64,000 bases of DNA from Rhododendron vialii (Eukaryota > Streptophyta > Magnoliopsida > Ericales > Ericaceae). Each line of letters begins with the position of its first letter. Position 1 is the stretch's first letter. The notes beneath the pieces are model-generated. The model saw only the letters and a list, made by a program, of their open reading frames with translations. It was not told the origin of the DNA and made no database searches. This document shows positions 11,942-24,299 of this stretch, in pieces. A program made the position numbers and the translations under genes. The DNA is taken from positions 4,632,501 to 4,696,500 of the forward strand of contig NC_080564.1 in NCBI RefSeq assembly GCF_030253575.1. The letters are read 5' to 3'.

Positions 11942-12387
11942 TATCTGATGTTTCATTAGCTTTTCCTTAACTATCTGTTTTTTATGTCCAGGCTCTTAAG
12001 TCGCCGAGCCTGTCAGTATCTAATTTTGCTTAGCTTCTGACATTCAGAGCTATGTCAAAGCATTGTTGCTTAGTTTTGTATGATGGTGTATAGTTGATAA
12101 ATGCTGCTGAAAGTAGAGAACTTTGCTTGCCATAATGGATTGCTGATGGTATATAATGCAGTAATATCTGATGTTTCATTAGCTTTTCCTTAACTATCTG
12201 TTTTTTATGTCCAGGCTCTTAAGTCGCCGAGCCTGTCAGTATCTAATTTTGCTTAGCTTCTGACATTCAGAGCTATGTCAAAGCATTGTTGCTTAGTTTT
12301 GTATGATGGTGTATAGTTGATAAATGCTGCTGAAAGTAGAGAACTTTGCTTGCCATAATGGATTGCTGATGGTATATAATGCAGTAA
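11942..12387. repeat. Perfect-looking 223-base tandem duplication in CYC1 leader intron
   Basis: Copy 1 is 11942-12164 and copy 2 is 12165-12387. Both begin TATCTGATGTTTCATTAGC and end TATATAATGCAGTAA. I read no difference between them. Each copy carries two possible 3' splice sites (ATGTCCAG|GCTC and TAATGCAG|TAA). Confidence 0.93.
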
Positions 12388-12617
12388 ATTTCCCACTTAC
12401 CATTATTTGAGGATGGCACTTGGCTGCAGCAAGTCTTTTTTGCTTTGTTTTCTTTGATCTGTAGGTGTGTTCATTTTTGTAACCAGTCACTACTTTGTCC
12501 TTTTTGCCTTCTCCAATCTCATTTCATTGCCCCTTCAATACTGTGAATAGTAAACATTGAGCTATTGCCAATAAATACCTTTTCGTTTATTTCATTCAAT
12601 GAACAGATTTTTCTAAC

Positions 12618-15600
12618 ATGGCTGGTAGATTGATCCACAAGTTACTGAGGGGTAGACTCCAATCTCAATCCACTGTAAGATTAATTTTCCTCCTTTGCAT
12701 TGTAAATATAGCATGTGAACTTCATTGAATTTTTGTCATTGTGTGTGACATTTGAGGTTCAATGCTTCTCAGCAGTTGCTTTGATTCTGTAGCTAAGAAG
12801 ACAATGGTTTACATTGTATTCCGTCTCTTTCGTTCTTAGTGTGTTGGTGTTTGTATTGGGTTTTTCCTTGTTGTTTTAGGCCAGATAACAAGCACACTTT
12901 AGCTTGTATTTGCATATAGAAAAATATACGTGCAAGTACATAGGCCTTGCTAAGATCAGTTTTCAGATTTTCTGTGGCAAATGGACAGTAGTTGCTTTTT
13001 TTTTGTGCCAAAAATGCCATGATTATGTACCGGTAAATGAAGTTGCTTGTTTCTCAGCATACACTTTTTTTTTTATTCTTACAGACAATTCCTTCAATCT
13101 TGGTATTCGAAACACTTATTTTGCTTTAGTGGTTTCTAGATGGCAAAGAATGTAAAGGCCATCAATGAGAAAATTTCCTTTTTGTTTGAAAAATCTCTTG
13201 GACAGAGATTGAAGCATGTGCAAGGCTACACACGAGTCCAATTGCTTGGTTATTATTTAAGAAGTTTGTGAATATGAACTCTTTACCTTTTGGGGCGACG
13301 GGTGGAAGGGAAGTTGTGTTGACGTTGAGCAATCTAAAAAGTACACTCTGTGATAATGTTTTCTGGGATGTATGACGCTGAAACAAGGAAGCCTTTTATA
13401 GATGATTCTGAATTGCTTAGAACTGAAGATCGAGATACATTAGCAATTTTTAGACTTTAGCAATGTGCAGTCTGCACATAGAAAGTTTGCATTGTTCAAT
13501 ACCTTCTTTTCTTTCTGCTCATTCCCCCTTCTCTCAAACAAACATAAGGTGAGGTTCCAACAAAATGAGGTCTGAGAACAAAGTCTGGCAAATGCATCAG
13601 GGTCCAGTGAAGGGCGAATGCGCAATGTGAGGCGTTTTTATCTCTCATGAAGCAAGGTATAGGCCTTGTGGCATAATAACTTGAAATCACATAATACGTA
13701 AAATTATCTTAACGGAACCCAAATGTGCGGGAGGGAGAGGGTGATACCAATGCTAAGTCAAAGTTATAGGAGCAAAAATTTGATGCACTTTTATACCTTA
13801 TGTTGAATGTTGAGTCTTATGCTCTAGGGAGATATTGCTATTTTATGTGAATCAGAGTTGTGCTTTGGGGATTTCATCATCATGGAGTTGCCAAACTATA
13901 TGAGCTTTATGAGGCACTTCAAAGGTTGTGTTTATTTTTCTATGCTTTCAGATAATCCTTGAAGATTCACCCCCCAGACACACATAAGACCACACGAGAA
14001 AATTAAGAGCAGCATGGGAAGGCTGCTGCTTCTTCTTCTTCTCCTTCTTTTCCCCTGTTTGTTTTTAATGAAATCTTGGCACAAATAATCAAGGTTCATG
14101 CCAGGGAAGATTCTTGTTTTTGGGCCAATATACTTTTAATAAGTAATTCTCTTGATATACTCCCTCCGTCCCAAATTGTTTGTCCGGTCCGCAAAACGAG
14201 GACTCAAAAATAATGCACTTATTTCAAGAAAAAATTCAAACTTTTTTCATAAATTAAAAGAACTCATCGATATCTAGTGAATTGTTGAAAAAAATTTGAT
14301 TTTTTCTTACAAAAATTGTATTATTTTTACATCCTCGTTTTGCGGACCGGACAAACATTATGGGACGGAGGGAGTACATATGAGCAAAACTTTGGTGCTT
14401 AACTAGTTTGCTAATCTAGTAACTGGGAAAAATGTAAGCTCTTGGGATTCCAGCAACTTAGTATGGTTTTGGGGTAGTGCGATACATGTTAGCAAGAATT
14501 TAGTCAGTGGTTATGCATCTTGCACTTGCCTATGGAAAGATTTTGTGTTCTACTGGTGTTAATCTTGGATTGGCATAGATTGGTGTCTGATGGTAAGTTT
14601 ATTATAAGCCTGGGAGTCTTGGACTAGGTTATTTTAAAAAAAATTATTGATGGTGGTCCTGAAATTTCACTATTTCATTTATGGTGGTCACCACTGAAGG
14701 ATACTGTATCTTCCATGACACTCTGCAGGTCCCTCCAGTTTTGTCATCCCGTTTTTCTAACAAAGATGGATCTCCTGGCATGGAATACCTAAGAACTTTT
14801 GCACTGCTTGGAGCTGGTGTATCGGGGCTTTTGAGTTTCACAACAATAGCATCTGCTGATGAGGCTGAACATGGTCTACCATGTCCAAACTATCCCTGGC
14901 CTCACGAAGGCATTCTGAGTTCATACGATCATGGCTCGTGAGTATTGATGAGCTTATGAAATACTTTCCAGATGCTTTGTCTTAGCTTGCAGTTGTGCTT
15001 TCTCTTAGAGCGATACAACTTGTCAAAGGATGGTTGATTTATGGTCGTCCCTTGAACAAAAACAATTAACCTCAGTTTGACAACTCACTCCAAGTTGCTC
15101 ATTTCTTGTTTCAGTCCCGCTGGCCATTTTTCTCCTATAGAGAACCACTTCTTCTCTTGCCATGTCATCATGCGATGTTTTCAGCCATTTGCATCATAGC
15201 TTTTGAACAGAAAATTTATGACCTCTTCCTGCCGCAGCATTGAGCTTTAGCATTTTCTCGTGAAATTTCTTACTCTTAAATAGACCATTCATTTCCTTTG
15301 AACACTGTATTGTATTTTTACTTGCTTACAGTTATTGGGCTTTTTTTATATATCTACATTAAGCTTAATATGTTTGATTTCACTGGGCAGAATTCGTCGT
15401 GGTCATCAGGTTTACCAGCAAGTCTGTGCTTCCTGTCATTCTATGGGCCTAATTTCATATCGTGACTTGGTGGGTGTAGCATACACAGAGGAGGAAACAA
15501 AGGCTATGGCAGCTGAGATTGAGGTTGTTGATGGACCCAATGATGAGGGTGAAATGTTTACTCGCCCTGGTAAACTTAGTGATCGTTTCCCGCAGCCATA

Positions 15601-17417
15601 TGCCAATGAACAAGCTGCTAGGTTTGCTAATGGAGGAGCCTATCCTCCAGATCTAAGTCTTATCACCAAAGTAATTCCTGTCTTCTGTTTCTAATTTCTT
15701 TTCGAGTGATTCAGTATTGCCTGTGTCTAAGAAATCTTACTGTTTGACCTTTCAGGCTCGTCACAATGGTCAGAACTATGTATTTGCCCTTCTAACTGGT
15801 TACCATGATCCTCCTGCTGGTGTTTCAGTAAGTTCTAATTAATAACAGTATCTTCTGCAACTTTCTTCTTGAACCTTGATGTTTATTACTTTGTTTAATG
15901 GTATTTTAAAATAAATAGTACTTCAATCAGTCAATAAAAGAAGAAGAAGAAGAATGTAGTTATTGCCAATTTGCCACAGCTCCAGTGGCTGCTATGGCAG
16001 GAAAATTTTAGAGCTTTTGTATTAGATGCAGCTGGAAAATGGTCATAAATTTGGAATGACTTGTGCCGATTGTAGTTTTCCGTGTGGGGTACAGTTTGAC
16101 GGTGGTAGTTTAGCCTGTTCTCCATCACATGGAATGCTGTCATTTGAAACTAATGTATGCCACTTATGGTTGCATGTCACTTAATTGAAAAAAAAAACAA
16201 AAACTTATGATTGCGTGTCATTGTCGTGCGTGTGTGATTTATGTCATGAAGTCATCAGAGCTTCCGCTGTCTATAGGAAATTAAGGATAATTATTTCCAT
16301 ACTTTTCGGGTCCGCATATATAATGTGCTCGACTTTAGTTATTGGTTCCCTCACTTCATGAACTTTGTCCTTAATGGCTTAAGATGGAAGGCGTCTCCAT
16401 CTGTTGATGATCGATTGATCTCATTCTTGGGAATTGCTTTTCTGGGTTGTACTGTTTGTGCCCTTAAATCGAAAACATAAGTTGGGGTATTGTCTGATGT
16501 ATACTTTTTTCAAAAAATGTGAAGATCATGGTAGTATGCAAAACCACCACATGTTTGCTCTTTTGCTTGTGGAATACCATCTATAATTGATGTATTTGTG
16601 TGACCTTGCTCGTACTATTTTTGAGTAAGTTTAGGTACTACCCTCTTTTTTTGCTTAATCACCCAGATTGTCGTGGTATTGTAGATCCGAGAAGGTTTGC
16701 ATTACAATCCTTACTTCCCTGGTGGAGCTATTGCTATGCCTAAAATGCTTAATGATGGAGCTGTTGAGTATGAAGATGGTACCCCTGCAACGGAAGCTCA
16801 GGTTGGTTCCTCTCTAACTTTACCTCGGTATTATAGGGGCTTGAATAATCTTTAAAATTGTTGCGCTTGTTCTCCTAAACCCATTGTTGTAGTTAAAAGC
16901 TCATACTCCTCTCTAATATGTGCAGATGGGGAAGGATGTTGTGTCGTTTTTGTCATGGGCTGCAGAACCAGAAATGGAAGAAAGGAAACTGGTATGCTGA
17001 CTTTAACAGTACCACACATCATTATATTACGAAACAAATGTTTATGCAAACGGAGTTTGTACACAATTTTCCTACCTAATGATTTGAGCTTTTGAGGTCC
17101 TCCAAACGAAAACACCCATGGTTATTGTATTTTATTTCAAAGTGCTCCCACATCATCCTTATCGATATTTGGTTTTGTTTTTCACCACAAGGCAGTATTT
17201 TCCTCATTTGGTTTTGTGTTTCTCCACAAGGCAGTATTTTCCTCTTGGTGGTTCTATAGGAGTTAGTAATTTTCTCATGTGTGCGACTTTCTTAATGCAG
17301 ATGGGATTCAAGTGGATATTTGTCCTGTCACTGGCATTGCTTCAAGCTGGTTATTACCGACGAATGAAGTGGTCCGTTCTCAAGTCTCGTAAGCTCGTGC
17401 TTGATGTCGTCAACTAG
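12618..17417 (+). CDS. CYC1: Cytochrome c1, heme protein of respiratory complex III
   Basis: Catalytic heme subunit of the mitochondrial cytochrome bc1 complex; it passes electrons from the Rieske protein to cytochrome c at the inner membrane. Exons: 12618-12674, 14729-14937, 15391-15670, 15756-15827, 16685-16801, 16926-16991, 17301-17417. They sum to 918 bases, or 305 aa, close to the family length. The basic N-terminus [15 protein letters not shown] looks like a mitochondrial presequence, followed by a hydrophobic sorting stretch [12 protein letters not shown]. The heme site CASCH is at about 101-105. The distal Met ligand lies in the GGAIAMPKM segment (about M224). A C-terminal membrane anchor [16 protein letters not shown] is followed by basic residues. 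A non-coding first exon ends at 10602 (CC|GTGAGT), and the acceptor is at 12605-12606, 11 bases before the ATG. It is complete, with no lesions seen. Confidence 0.97.
14160..14374. mobile_element. Stowaway-type MITE in CYC1 intron 1
   Basis: The ends CTCCCTCCGTCCCA and TGGGACGGAGGGAG are perfect inverted repeats flanked by TA dinucleotides (14158-14159, 14375-14376). This is the classic Stowaway/Tc1-mariner signature. The inner parts (GTTTGTCCGGTCCGCAAAAC and its complement) extend the hairpin. About 215 bases, non-coding. Confidence 0.95.
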
Positions 17418-18035
17418 ATCTGTATCCTCTTGTTCCTCTTGAGATAATGCTTGTGGGAGGAATCCATATGGCAATAATTTATACGACGAACTATGTTTTT
17501 CTGCTGTGAAAATTGGTTCAACCCGTCCATTGGTAATGGGGGGTTACTGGAAGAGTTAATTTTTGAGTTAAATTCAGTTGACGAAATAAGAGACTGTTTT
17601 TTTGAAATTGTGAACTGGCCAGAATTGTTGAAATGCAAAATTTTTGTGGTTGGCTTCCAGTCTTGTGTATTGTCGTTTCCTTTTTCGATTGACTGTAGAA
17701 ACATACGAATGTGTAATACAATATTTGTTTTGTGCTACATCACATGAGGGAATATTAATTCGCATTGAGTAGGTTTGGATTGATTAAGCTTTGTATAAAA
17801 AAAGAGAGATTAATTGGTCCAGTGGGCTCGCTGTAATCTCCTCTGTGGGGTTTAAGTTACTGATATCCGATCAGCTTGAGCTTTCATGTACCTACTTTGA
17901 CAAGACGAACAAAATGAACGCTTCATATCAAATAAGAGAATCCCGAGTGGGCTACCTAATGCGGGCACAACATGAGTGTACACACTGCTCATCAACATTG
18001 ATAACGATACCGTTAGGACTGATAAATAAAACAAA

Positions 18036-18074
18036 TTGTAAGAGTTCGGGTTCGGGTTCGGGTTCGGGTTCGCT
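18036..18074. repeat. (GGGTTC)n short array
   Basis: Five to six GGGTTC-like hexamers in a row, close to the 3' side of CYC1. The motif is distinct from the plant telomere unit TTTAGGG. Simple repeat. Confidence 0.85.
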
Positions 18075-18404
18075 CGTTAAAAGTTTGTCTATGCTCAGTT
18101 TGATACATAAACAAACCAAGTTTCAATCTTTTTGAAGTTTGTTGAAGTTTTCAAATCAAACTTGAAAAAACTACTACTGGCCTCTTCAGTTTATGATATG
18201 TGAAAACTGTTAACCTGCTCGAAATCGGCTTTGATTAAGTCTTGTTGAAGATTCATACTAATTTTCAAAAAGATAGCTCTTAATTATATACGTAACTACT
18301 ATAAATAAATCAGGTTAGATCGGGTGGTTCATTTTTTATTAACATTAGTAGATGCTCTCAAGGCATTGTCATGTCCCATAATCCTTCACCACCTCACACA
18401 TTCA

Positions 18405-18736
18405 TGTTGAGTTAGTTAGAAAGGTGTAAGCTTTAGTCAATGATGTAATTAGTAAGTGTGTCTATAAAAGTAGTTGTACAAAATACTCAGTTGGTAGACT
18501 AAAAATAGTAATTCACAATTATGCATAGGTACTATTCCTATGATGTAATCAGTGATGTATTCTCCAGTGTTTGTATTCCCTCCTTACGTCTATAAAGGGA
18601 GGGCTCCGCTTATTGTAATAACCAAGTCAGTTGAAGTTAAAAAAGCCAGTCAGTGTTTGCAATAATATTTCAGTCTCTTGTGTTCTTATAATCCCTTGTT
18701 GTGTTCTCTCTACAATCCTAAGTTTAAAACTCTACA
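18405..18736 (+). mobile_element. Candidate solo LTR
   Basis: The segment runs from TGTTGAGTTAGTTAG to AAACTCTACA. It contains a promoter-like TCTATAAAGGGAGGG (about 18589-18603) followed by a leader-like stretch rich in CAGTCAGTG/TTCTTATAATCC, the layout of a Copia-type LTR. No matching second copy or target duplication was found in the window, so the ends are uncertain. Confidence 0.35.
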
Positions 18737-19439
18737 GGAATTGTGATGATAGGTGTTATCAGCCAAATTGCAATACACACGGCACACAAAGAATAATCGT
18801 ATAAAGACTGCAAATAAAAGAACAGAGAGATTTGCACGCGTTATCCAAATAACTAGATAATAACAGTCATGCCTCACACAACCATACAAAATGGATGAGG
18901 AGTGTAGAAAATAAACTCGACAAACCCAATAGAGAATGTCTTAAACAACCGTGACGATGCTCCAAAATTACTGAATAATCACTAAAAAACACTGAATATA
19001 ATTATTGCTCCCACAAAAAAGGCAGATGCCCACCTTTCACCAAACACAAATCACATTGGTCGAGGGAGGAGGCACGTATGTGTCCCGTCTCCCAGGAGTG
19101 TTCATTTACTCGGGAAATTTTCCGGTGCCAGGTGGGTATATTCCACGGGCACTTTTGGATGGCCGAGATTGAAACATTTTCTTTCATCTCATTTCATCGC
19201 TCTTTTTCTTCTTTTTCTCTCTCCAAATTCGAGCCATCCAAAAACGCAATGAACAGTCTGAATGTGCTGAGCGGACACCACGTGATATCCACCCAGCACT
19301 GAAAAATTTCTCCATTTACTCCAATCCTCTTAACACCAATCACAAAGCTTCAGTTCGTCGGATGCAGCTGCTGCTCGCTTTTAACCTGGGCCCTAGCTCA
19401 TCCGTCACAACTAATCATCTTCAAGCTCTCGTTTTCCTT

Positions 19440-19797
19440 CGTTTTTTGGATTTTACGGGCATTTTTTTCTCATTCAAATTTTTTTCGCATTAGTTAGTTT
19501 TGCGCTAAATTTTTACAAATTATTAATTTGTTTTGACAAAAAAAACATAAAACCCATTTTTTTTACTTTTACCTAATTATTTTTGAAAATATCTAAAGAT
19601 AATTAGATAAAGTCCCAAAAGTCGATTTTTTTTTGCCTTATCTTGAATATTTTCTAATATATTTGAGTAAAAGTAATTTTTTTAAATTTTCCAATTGCTT
19701 TCGTTGAGACCAACACATAATTCACAAAAATTTGGCGTAAAATTAACAAACTAACAAACGTAAAAAATAAAAAATAAAGACTGAAGGTCCAAAAAAA
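19440..19797. mobile_element. Foldback miniature element, TTTTACC-AAATATTTT family, copy 1
   Basis: A T-rich left arm (TTAGTTAGTTTTGCGC) and an A-rich right arm (GGCGTAAAATTAACAAACTAAC) pair around a core with two inverted copies of ACTTTTACC / TATCTAAAGATAA. The same arrangement recurs at about 34082-34403, 44095-44440 and 61320-61650. Confidence 0.55.
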
Positions 19798-19887
19798 TTT
19801 CAAAAAAGAGAGCAAGGAAGCCCTAGACACGTAGTGCTTCCACGCGAGTCCTCGTACCCGGTAGTATTCTCCCTTTCAATTTCTCAA

Positions 19888-19891
<4 letters not shown>

Positions 19892-19937
<46 letters not shown>
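19892..19937. repeat. (GA)n microsatellite
   Basis: An uninterrupted run of about 22 GA units immediately upstream of a short gene-like segment (19976-20320). The position resembles the CT/GA tracts in the leaders of the real genes here. Confidence 0.95.
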
Positions 19938-19940
<3 letters not shown>

Positions 19941-19975
19941 GTCTCTGTTGAGGTGAGAAAGAAGTCTCTAGAGAG

Positions 19976-20321
19976 ATGGAGAGGTATGGCGGAATTGGTT
20001 GCTCCGCTTGGTGGTGGGGCCGGCGTAGCGGACGAAGAATTTGATAATCAACCGTAAGATGCTAATACTCCGGCACATCAATCAGCTTATCCGACGGCTG
20101 TAATGCCGCCAACAAGTGCTGTCGGTGGCCAAGAGCCTGACGGCAACGGCCATCAGCAGTGCACTTAAGTACCAGGAAAAAGCGTCGTCGGTGCCTGAAG
20201 TGCGTGACGGCCGGACATCTGCATGGAGACGGATAACGGACGAGGAGAGAATCTATTGGAAGACTTGTGTCCAGGCAGAAAATCTGAGCAAAAAGCGATC
20301 TGTATGCTCTGTAAATCAGGT
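19976..20321 (+). pseudogene. Gene-like remnant after GA tract, identity unknown
   Basis: This stretch is markedly more GC-rich than its surroundings and sits behind a GA-rich leader. From an ATG at 19986 it reads MAELVAPLGGGAGVADEEFD, then a stop. The same frame stays open for about 36 more codons beyond that stop. A different frame reads on to a possible splice donor (AATCAG|GTAATA at about 20320). I recognise no family. It could be a decayed coding exon, a non-coding transcript, or chance. Confidence 0.2.
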
Positions 20322-21734
20322 AATACTTACTACCTCAGTGGCTCAGTGGAGTGATTACTTAGTGCTGATACAACACCGTCACGTGCTGCTTCACAGATTT
20401 TATCATCTCACGTAGGGTACGAAAGTTAGCGTATGGACTCACGTGAATGTGAGATGGTACTAGATGTCTATGGAATAGCACGTGACAGTACTCCAAAAGC
20501 ATGCGATAATCAATTGTAAATTTCTTTACGACTAGAATACTGTACGCTAGTGGTGCCGGTTATAAACTAAAGTTCAAGTTGCGGCTAAATTTAGGACTCA
20601 AAAAATTTAGGAATGCCTCCTTTAATAGCCCTTACACTAGTCCAATAAAAAATATATCTATGTTGTTCTTAAAAATTCGTAAAAAAGCCCCATCTTTAAT
20701 TTTTGCTTTACGGCTGTGAAAAGTCTAGGCTAGCCTTGCAATATGCGTGTGTTTGTTCTAAAAAAATGATAAAATATTAATACCCAAACTGCGCGCATTT
20801 ATTAATGCAAAAAATTCGGTGCGTGAGAGTCTATTCTCACACACAAAACTTATCATTTTTTTACATTGACGAAAACAATTTTTTTCTGTTAAAAAAAATG
20901 GTTTTGCCATTAACAATATTACTCTATTCTCACAAGAGGTGGGATATAAATACCCTAATGATCCGTTTATTCGGCAAGACTAATATTTGAATAGATACAA
21001 AGATCTAATAGAATATATCATCTCATCGAATAATATTAACACACTCAACACAGTCCTCCGATGATCTTTTCAATCTATGTCGTACAAATTACAACCACGT
21101 GCTATATAGTCTAATGTTGAGTTCATATCAGGTCAAACAAACAAATTAAACAAGCCGGTGGTGATCCCACTAGTCTCGAATTTTAAGTGGGGTGATATTA
21201 TTAATCCCATCACATCAAACCGATGAGATCTGTTTGACACCCAATTTTGCAACAAATCAATTACACTCTGTAAAATTATTAGTATATTCCTGTGGAACAA
21301 ATAGTTTGTTCGATTGCTATTTTAAATTTAGTTGATTATAAATTAAATTCTGGAAATATAAGCAAAAAAAGACAAGATTTGGTTTTAAAATTTCGTCTGG
21401 TTTTCTAAAGTTAATTAATTTGATTTAACCAAGGACCTCAAAATTTTGTGGGGGCGATCCAGTCGGCAAAAATTAGTGATTAGTCGATCTGGCGAAGGAA
21501 ATTTTGTAACAAAACCAAGGGGAATGGTGCTATCAACTTAGGCCCCATGTTGACTTTCTCTTTAAGTTTTAGTTTGAAAATTGCGCTATCAAATTTTATG
21601 TAGTCGATTTTTCTGTTTTAATTCGGTCTTGGCTAGCGAACGGTGTGATTCATTTTTCAAAATCTGATCGATGTGTGCGTAAATCCACCCGGATACCATA
21701 AGTAATAAAAAGAGCCATAATACTACTGAGTTAA

Positions 21735-22127
21735 AATTCTTTCCACCTGGGTTTTCCGGCCCTGCACCACCGCCCTTTTACGGCTCTACCTTGCATTTTT
21801 ATTATAATAAATTTGAACCGTTCATCTTGTAAGGCCCGCGGAGTAGTATATCTCCACACAAAAAATAAGCTTGATCAGACGTCGATAGGTATATTAAGAA
21901 TCGAATATTGGTTTATGAAACGGACAGTTTAATTTCAAAATCTATGACCGTTCATTCTGTAAATCAAAATTCAAGTTTTAATATATCTATCTATATCCAA
22001 TCAAACTGATTTTTTTTTACATAGATATACTACTCTGCGGACCCTACAAAATGAATGGTTCATATTACAACGAAAAAATCTTGCGAGGCCCACAGGCTGT
22101 GGTTTCCACCCCTTGCGGATAGAATTA
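21735..22127. mobile_element. Foldback miniature element
   Basis: The arms TTTGAACCGTTCATCTTGTA...GAGTAGTATATCT (about 21811-21852) and AGATATACTACTC...TACAAAATGAATGGTTCATATT (about 22023-22066) are imperfect inverted repeats. Pairing continues weakly outwards to about 21735 and 22127. There is no coding capacity and the ends are approximate. Confidence 0.6.
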
Positions 22128-22333
22128 AACCTACTCTCAATACTATTTCATGTTAGAGATTGCTGTCATTCATACAATAATTCAGGGGATAAAGTCATGG
22201 CCACCATTAATTGGTTGACGTTTATATATATATCCAAATAAATTGAAACTGAGGGGGATAAATATCTGGAGGTGGGGATAAAATTAATCTCCACCATGGG
22301 TTGAGTTTACACTCATAGTTTATGTCAGGCCTT

Positions 22334-22520
22334 AAATGGTATGATCCACGATCGCTTTGGAAACCACTTTACTTTCCTTTTGCGGGTGCAAAGAATATAA
22401 ATGATTATTTCTGCTTTAATTTTCCCCCCGTCAGTTCCAAACCCCAAATTTTTGCTTGCTATTCACTTCGTCATAAGACCATCCGCGTGTCCCCATGGTA
22501 TCATTGCAGCCCGTTGTCCC
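22334..22520 (+). repeat. Diverged dispersed repeat, copy 1
   Basis: Words such as AATGGTATGATCCACG, CTTTACTTTCCTTTTGCGGG, TTGCTATTCACTTCG and CATTGCAGCCCGTTGTCCC line up, in the same order and spacing, with a second copy at 23849-24005. The pair is collinear for about 160-190 bases. Its nature is unknown. Confidence 0.65.
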
Positions 22521-22753
22521 GAGAGGAGGGGCTGCAAATGAATTGATCCGTTCGTGAGCTCGACTTGGTAAATGATTGTTCGAGTTCGATTCATCTTACT
22601 AAACAAATCGAACTTAAAACCTGACAGTATTCGGCTCAGTAAAACTCGTAAACTTGAACTATATATAAACTTGAATGCGTATATAATATTGCATAACTTG
22701 CAAAGGTAATAAGTTACATGTATAAACTATTACAAGTACTATAAACTAATCTT

Positions 22754-22877
22754 GGGAAATGATATTGGCACTCCAAAAATTGATACATGCACTCCAAAAA
22801 ATAAAGGAAATTGGCTTTGGAGTTACACTGATTTTGGAGTGCCTGCATCAATTTTTGGAGTGCCAATATCATTTCCC
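22754..22877. mobile_element. Short hairpin MITE
   Basis: A 124-base almost complete hairpin. The left arm GGGAAATGATATTGGCACTC is the exact complement of the right end GAGTGCCAATATCATTTCCC. The flanks share CTAATCT (22746-22752 and 22878-22884), a 7- to 8-base target duplication suggesting a hAT-like mechanism. Confidence 0.8.
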
Positions 22878-23670
22878 CTAATCTATGTTTATGTTTTGAT
22901 ACTTTCCTATATGTATGAACTTGTTTTTGTACCTCATCAAAATATTATTTGTAACTATAGACCTGCATCAGAGTTTAAATATATGATATTTTTTGAGTTT
23001 GAGCTCAAGTTTGCCAAAAACTTTGACAGACGAACTTGATCAACATTGTAAAGCTCGGTTCGATTCAGCTTGCTTGAAGCCCTACTGAACAACAAACAAT
23101 CCACCTTCACACATGAACGTTGACTATGCACGCGCACCTCGTTACACAAGGGAGTCTGAATTTTGCTCGCAAAAGGCGAAGGTTTGATATTTTGCTTCAA
23201 ATAATTAGAGTACTTCGTTTTTTTTATCTAAATTAGCGGAGTTAGCTCCGCCGTCACATAGCCCAAATTTTAAATGTCACACCTTAGATTTGAACAGCCG
23301 AAAAGTGAGGAAACAGGAGGAAAAAACAATTACTCCAAAAGAAGAATGTGAAAAAAAAAAAAGAGGGAAAAATTCTACTACGCCTAAAACCCAGTCATGT
23401 TCTCTTCCCTTCTCTCTCAAACCAAACAGGAAACGGAATTTTTTTTTTAAAAACTTTTCCTTGTTTTCCCTTCCTTTCCCATGTGCCAAAAAAAAAGAGC
23501 TTTAATAATACTCCTCCTAATCTCTTTTTAACTAAACTCACATCTCCACCCTTGTCGACATTTATCCTAACAATTTCTCCTCGATCAGGGGACAGATATC
23601 TGGGGTTGGTGAGAAAAAAGTCTCCAGCATTCTCAGTCTGTGTGTGTGCAGTGTGCTAGACTTTAGAAAT

Positions 23671-23839
23671 AGAATAAATTTTTTACACGGTCGGCATAAA
23701 TATTTGTTTTCTCCAAATCAATTGTATTGCATCACGTCGTCATATTTTATTAATTGAGATCACTATTTTGACACGTATCGCAATATAATTGATTTGAAAA
23801 AAATAAATATTTACACCGTCGGTGTAAAAAATATATTCT
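23671..23839. mobile_element. Hairpin MITE (AGAATAAATTTTTTACAC family)
   Basis: A 169-base element whose arms (AGAATAAATTTTTTACAC... and ...GTGTAAAAAATATATTCT) pair for about 55 bases, including CAAATCAATTGTA and its partner CAATATAATTGATTTG. Non-coding. Confidence 0.8.
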
Positions 23840-23848
23840 CCTTTAAAA

Positions 23849-24005
23849 ATGGTATGATCCATGTTTGGCTTTGACACCATTTTACTTTCCTTTCGTGGAT
23901 ACCAAGAATGGAAATGTCTCTTTCGATCGAATCCTTGCTTTGCGATTCACTTCGGCACAGGACCATCAACGTGTCCTTATATCATTGCACTACTTGTCCC
24001 AACAA
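23849..24005 (+). repeat. Diverged dispersed repeat, copy 2
   Basis: Collinear with 22334-22520: shared words AATGGTATGATCCATG, TTTTACTTTCCTTTCGTGG, GCGATTCACTTCGGCA and TCATTGCAC-ACTTGTCCC. The copies differ at many positions and by small indels, so the duplication is old. Confidence 0.65.
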
Positions 24006-24299
24006 CAAAACAGTCCCCCACGCGCACGCATTGGAGCGTAGGATTGAGGAAAATGCTAAGCAGAGCGCCTTAGAACGGTGGATAATACGTAGAAAGTGCG
24101 GTTAATTTGTAAAAAAAAAAAACGTTTTGATTTTCGAGAAAAAGTATGTTGATATTCGTGAAAATGTATTGGTGTCTGTTAGATGTGAATTGGAATCCGA
24201 ACTTGTTTGGCGTGAGCCTCAAATTTTTTTTTAAAATTGAAAATGCATTCTTTAATATTTGAGTTAAAGATTCCGATTTGGTAAAGATACTAACTCATA

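Noticed and set aside
23277-23659. Lys/Phe-rich frames on both strands
   Set aside because: Low-complexity A/T-rich translation without family resemblance.
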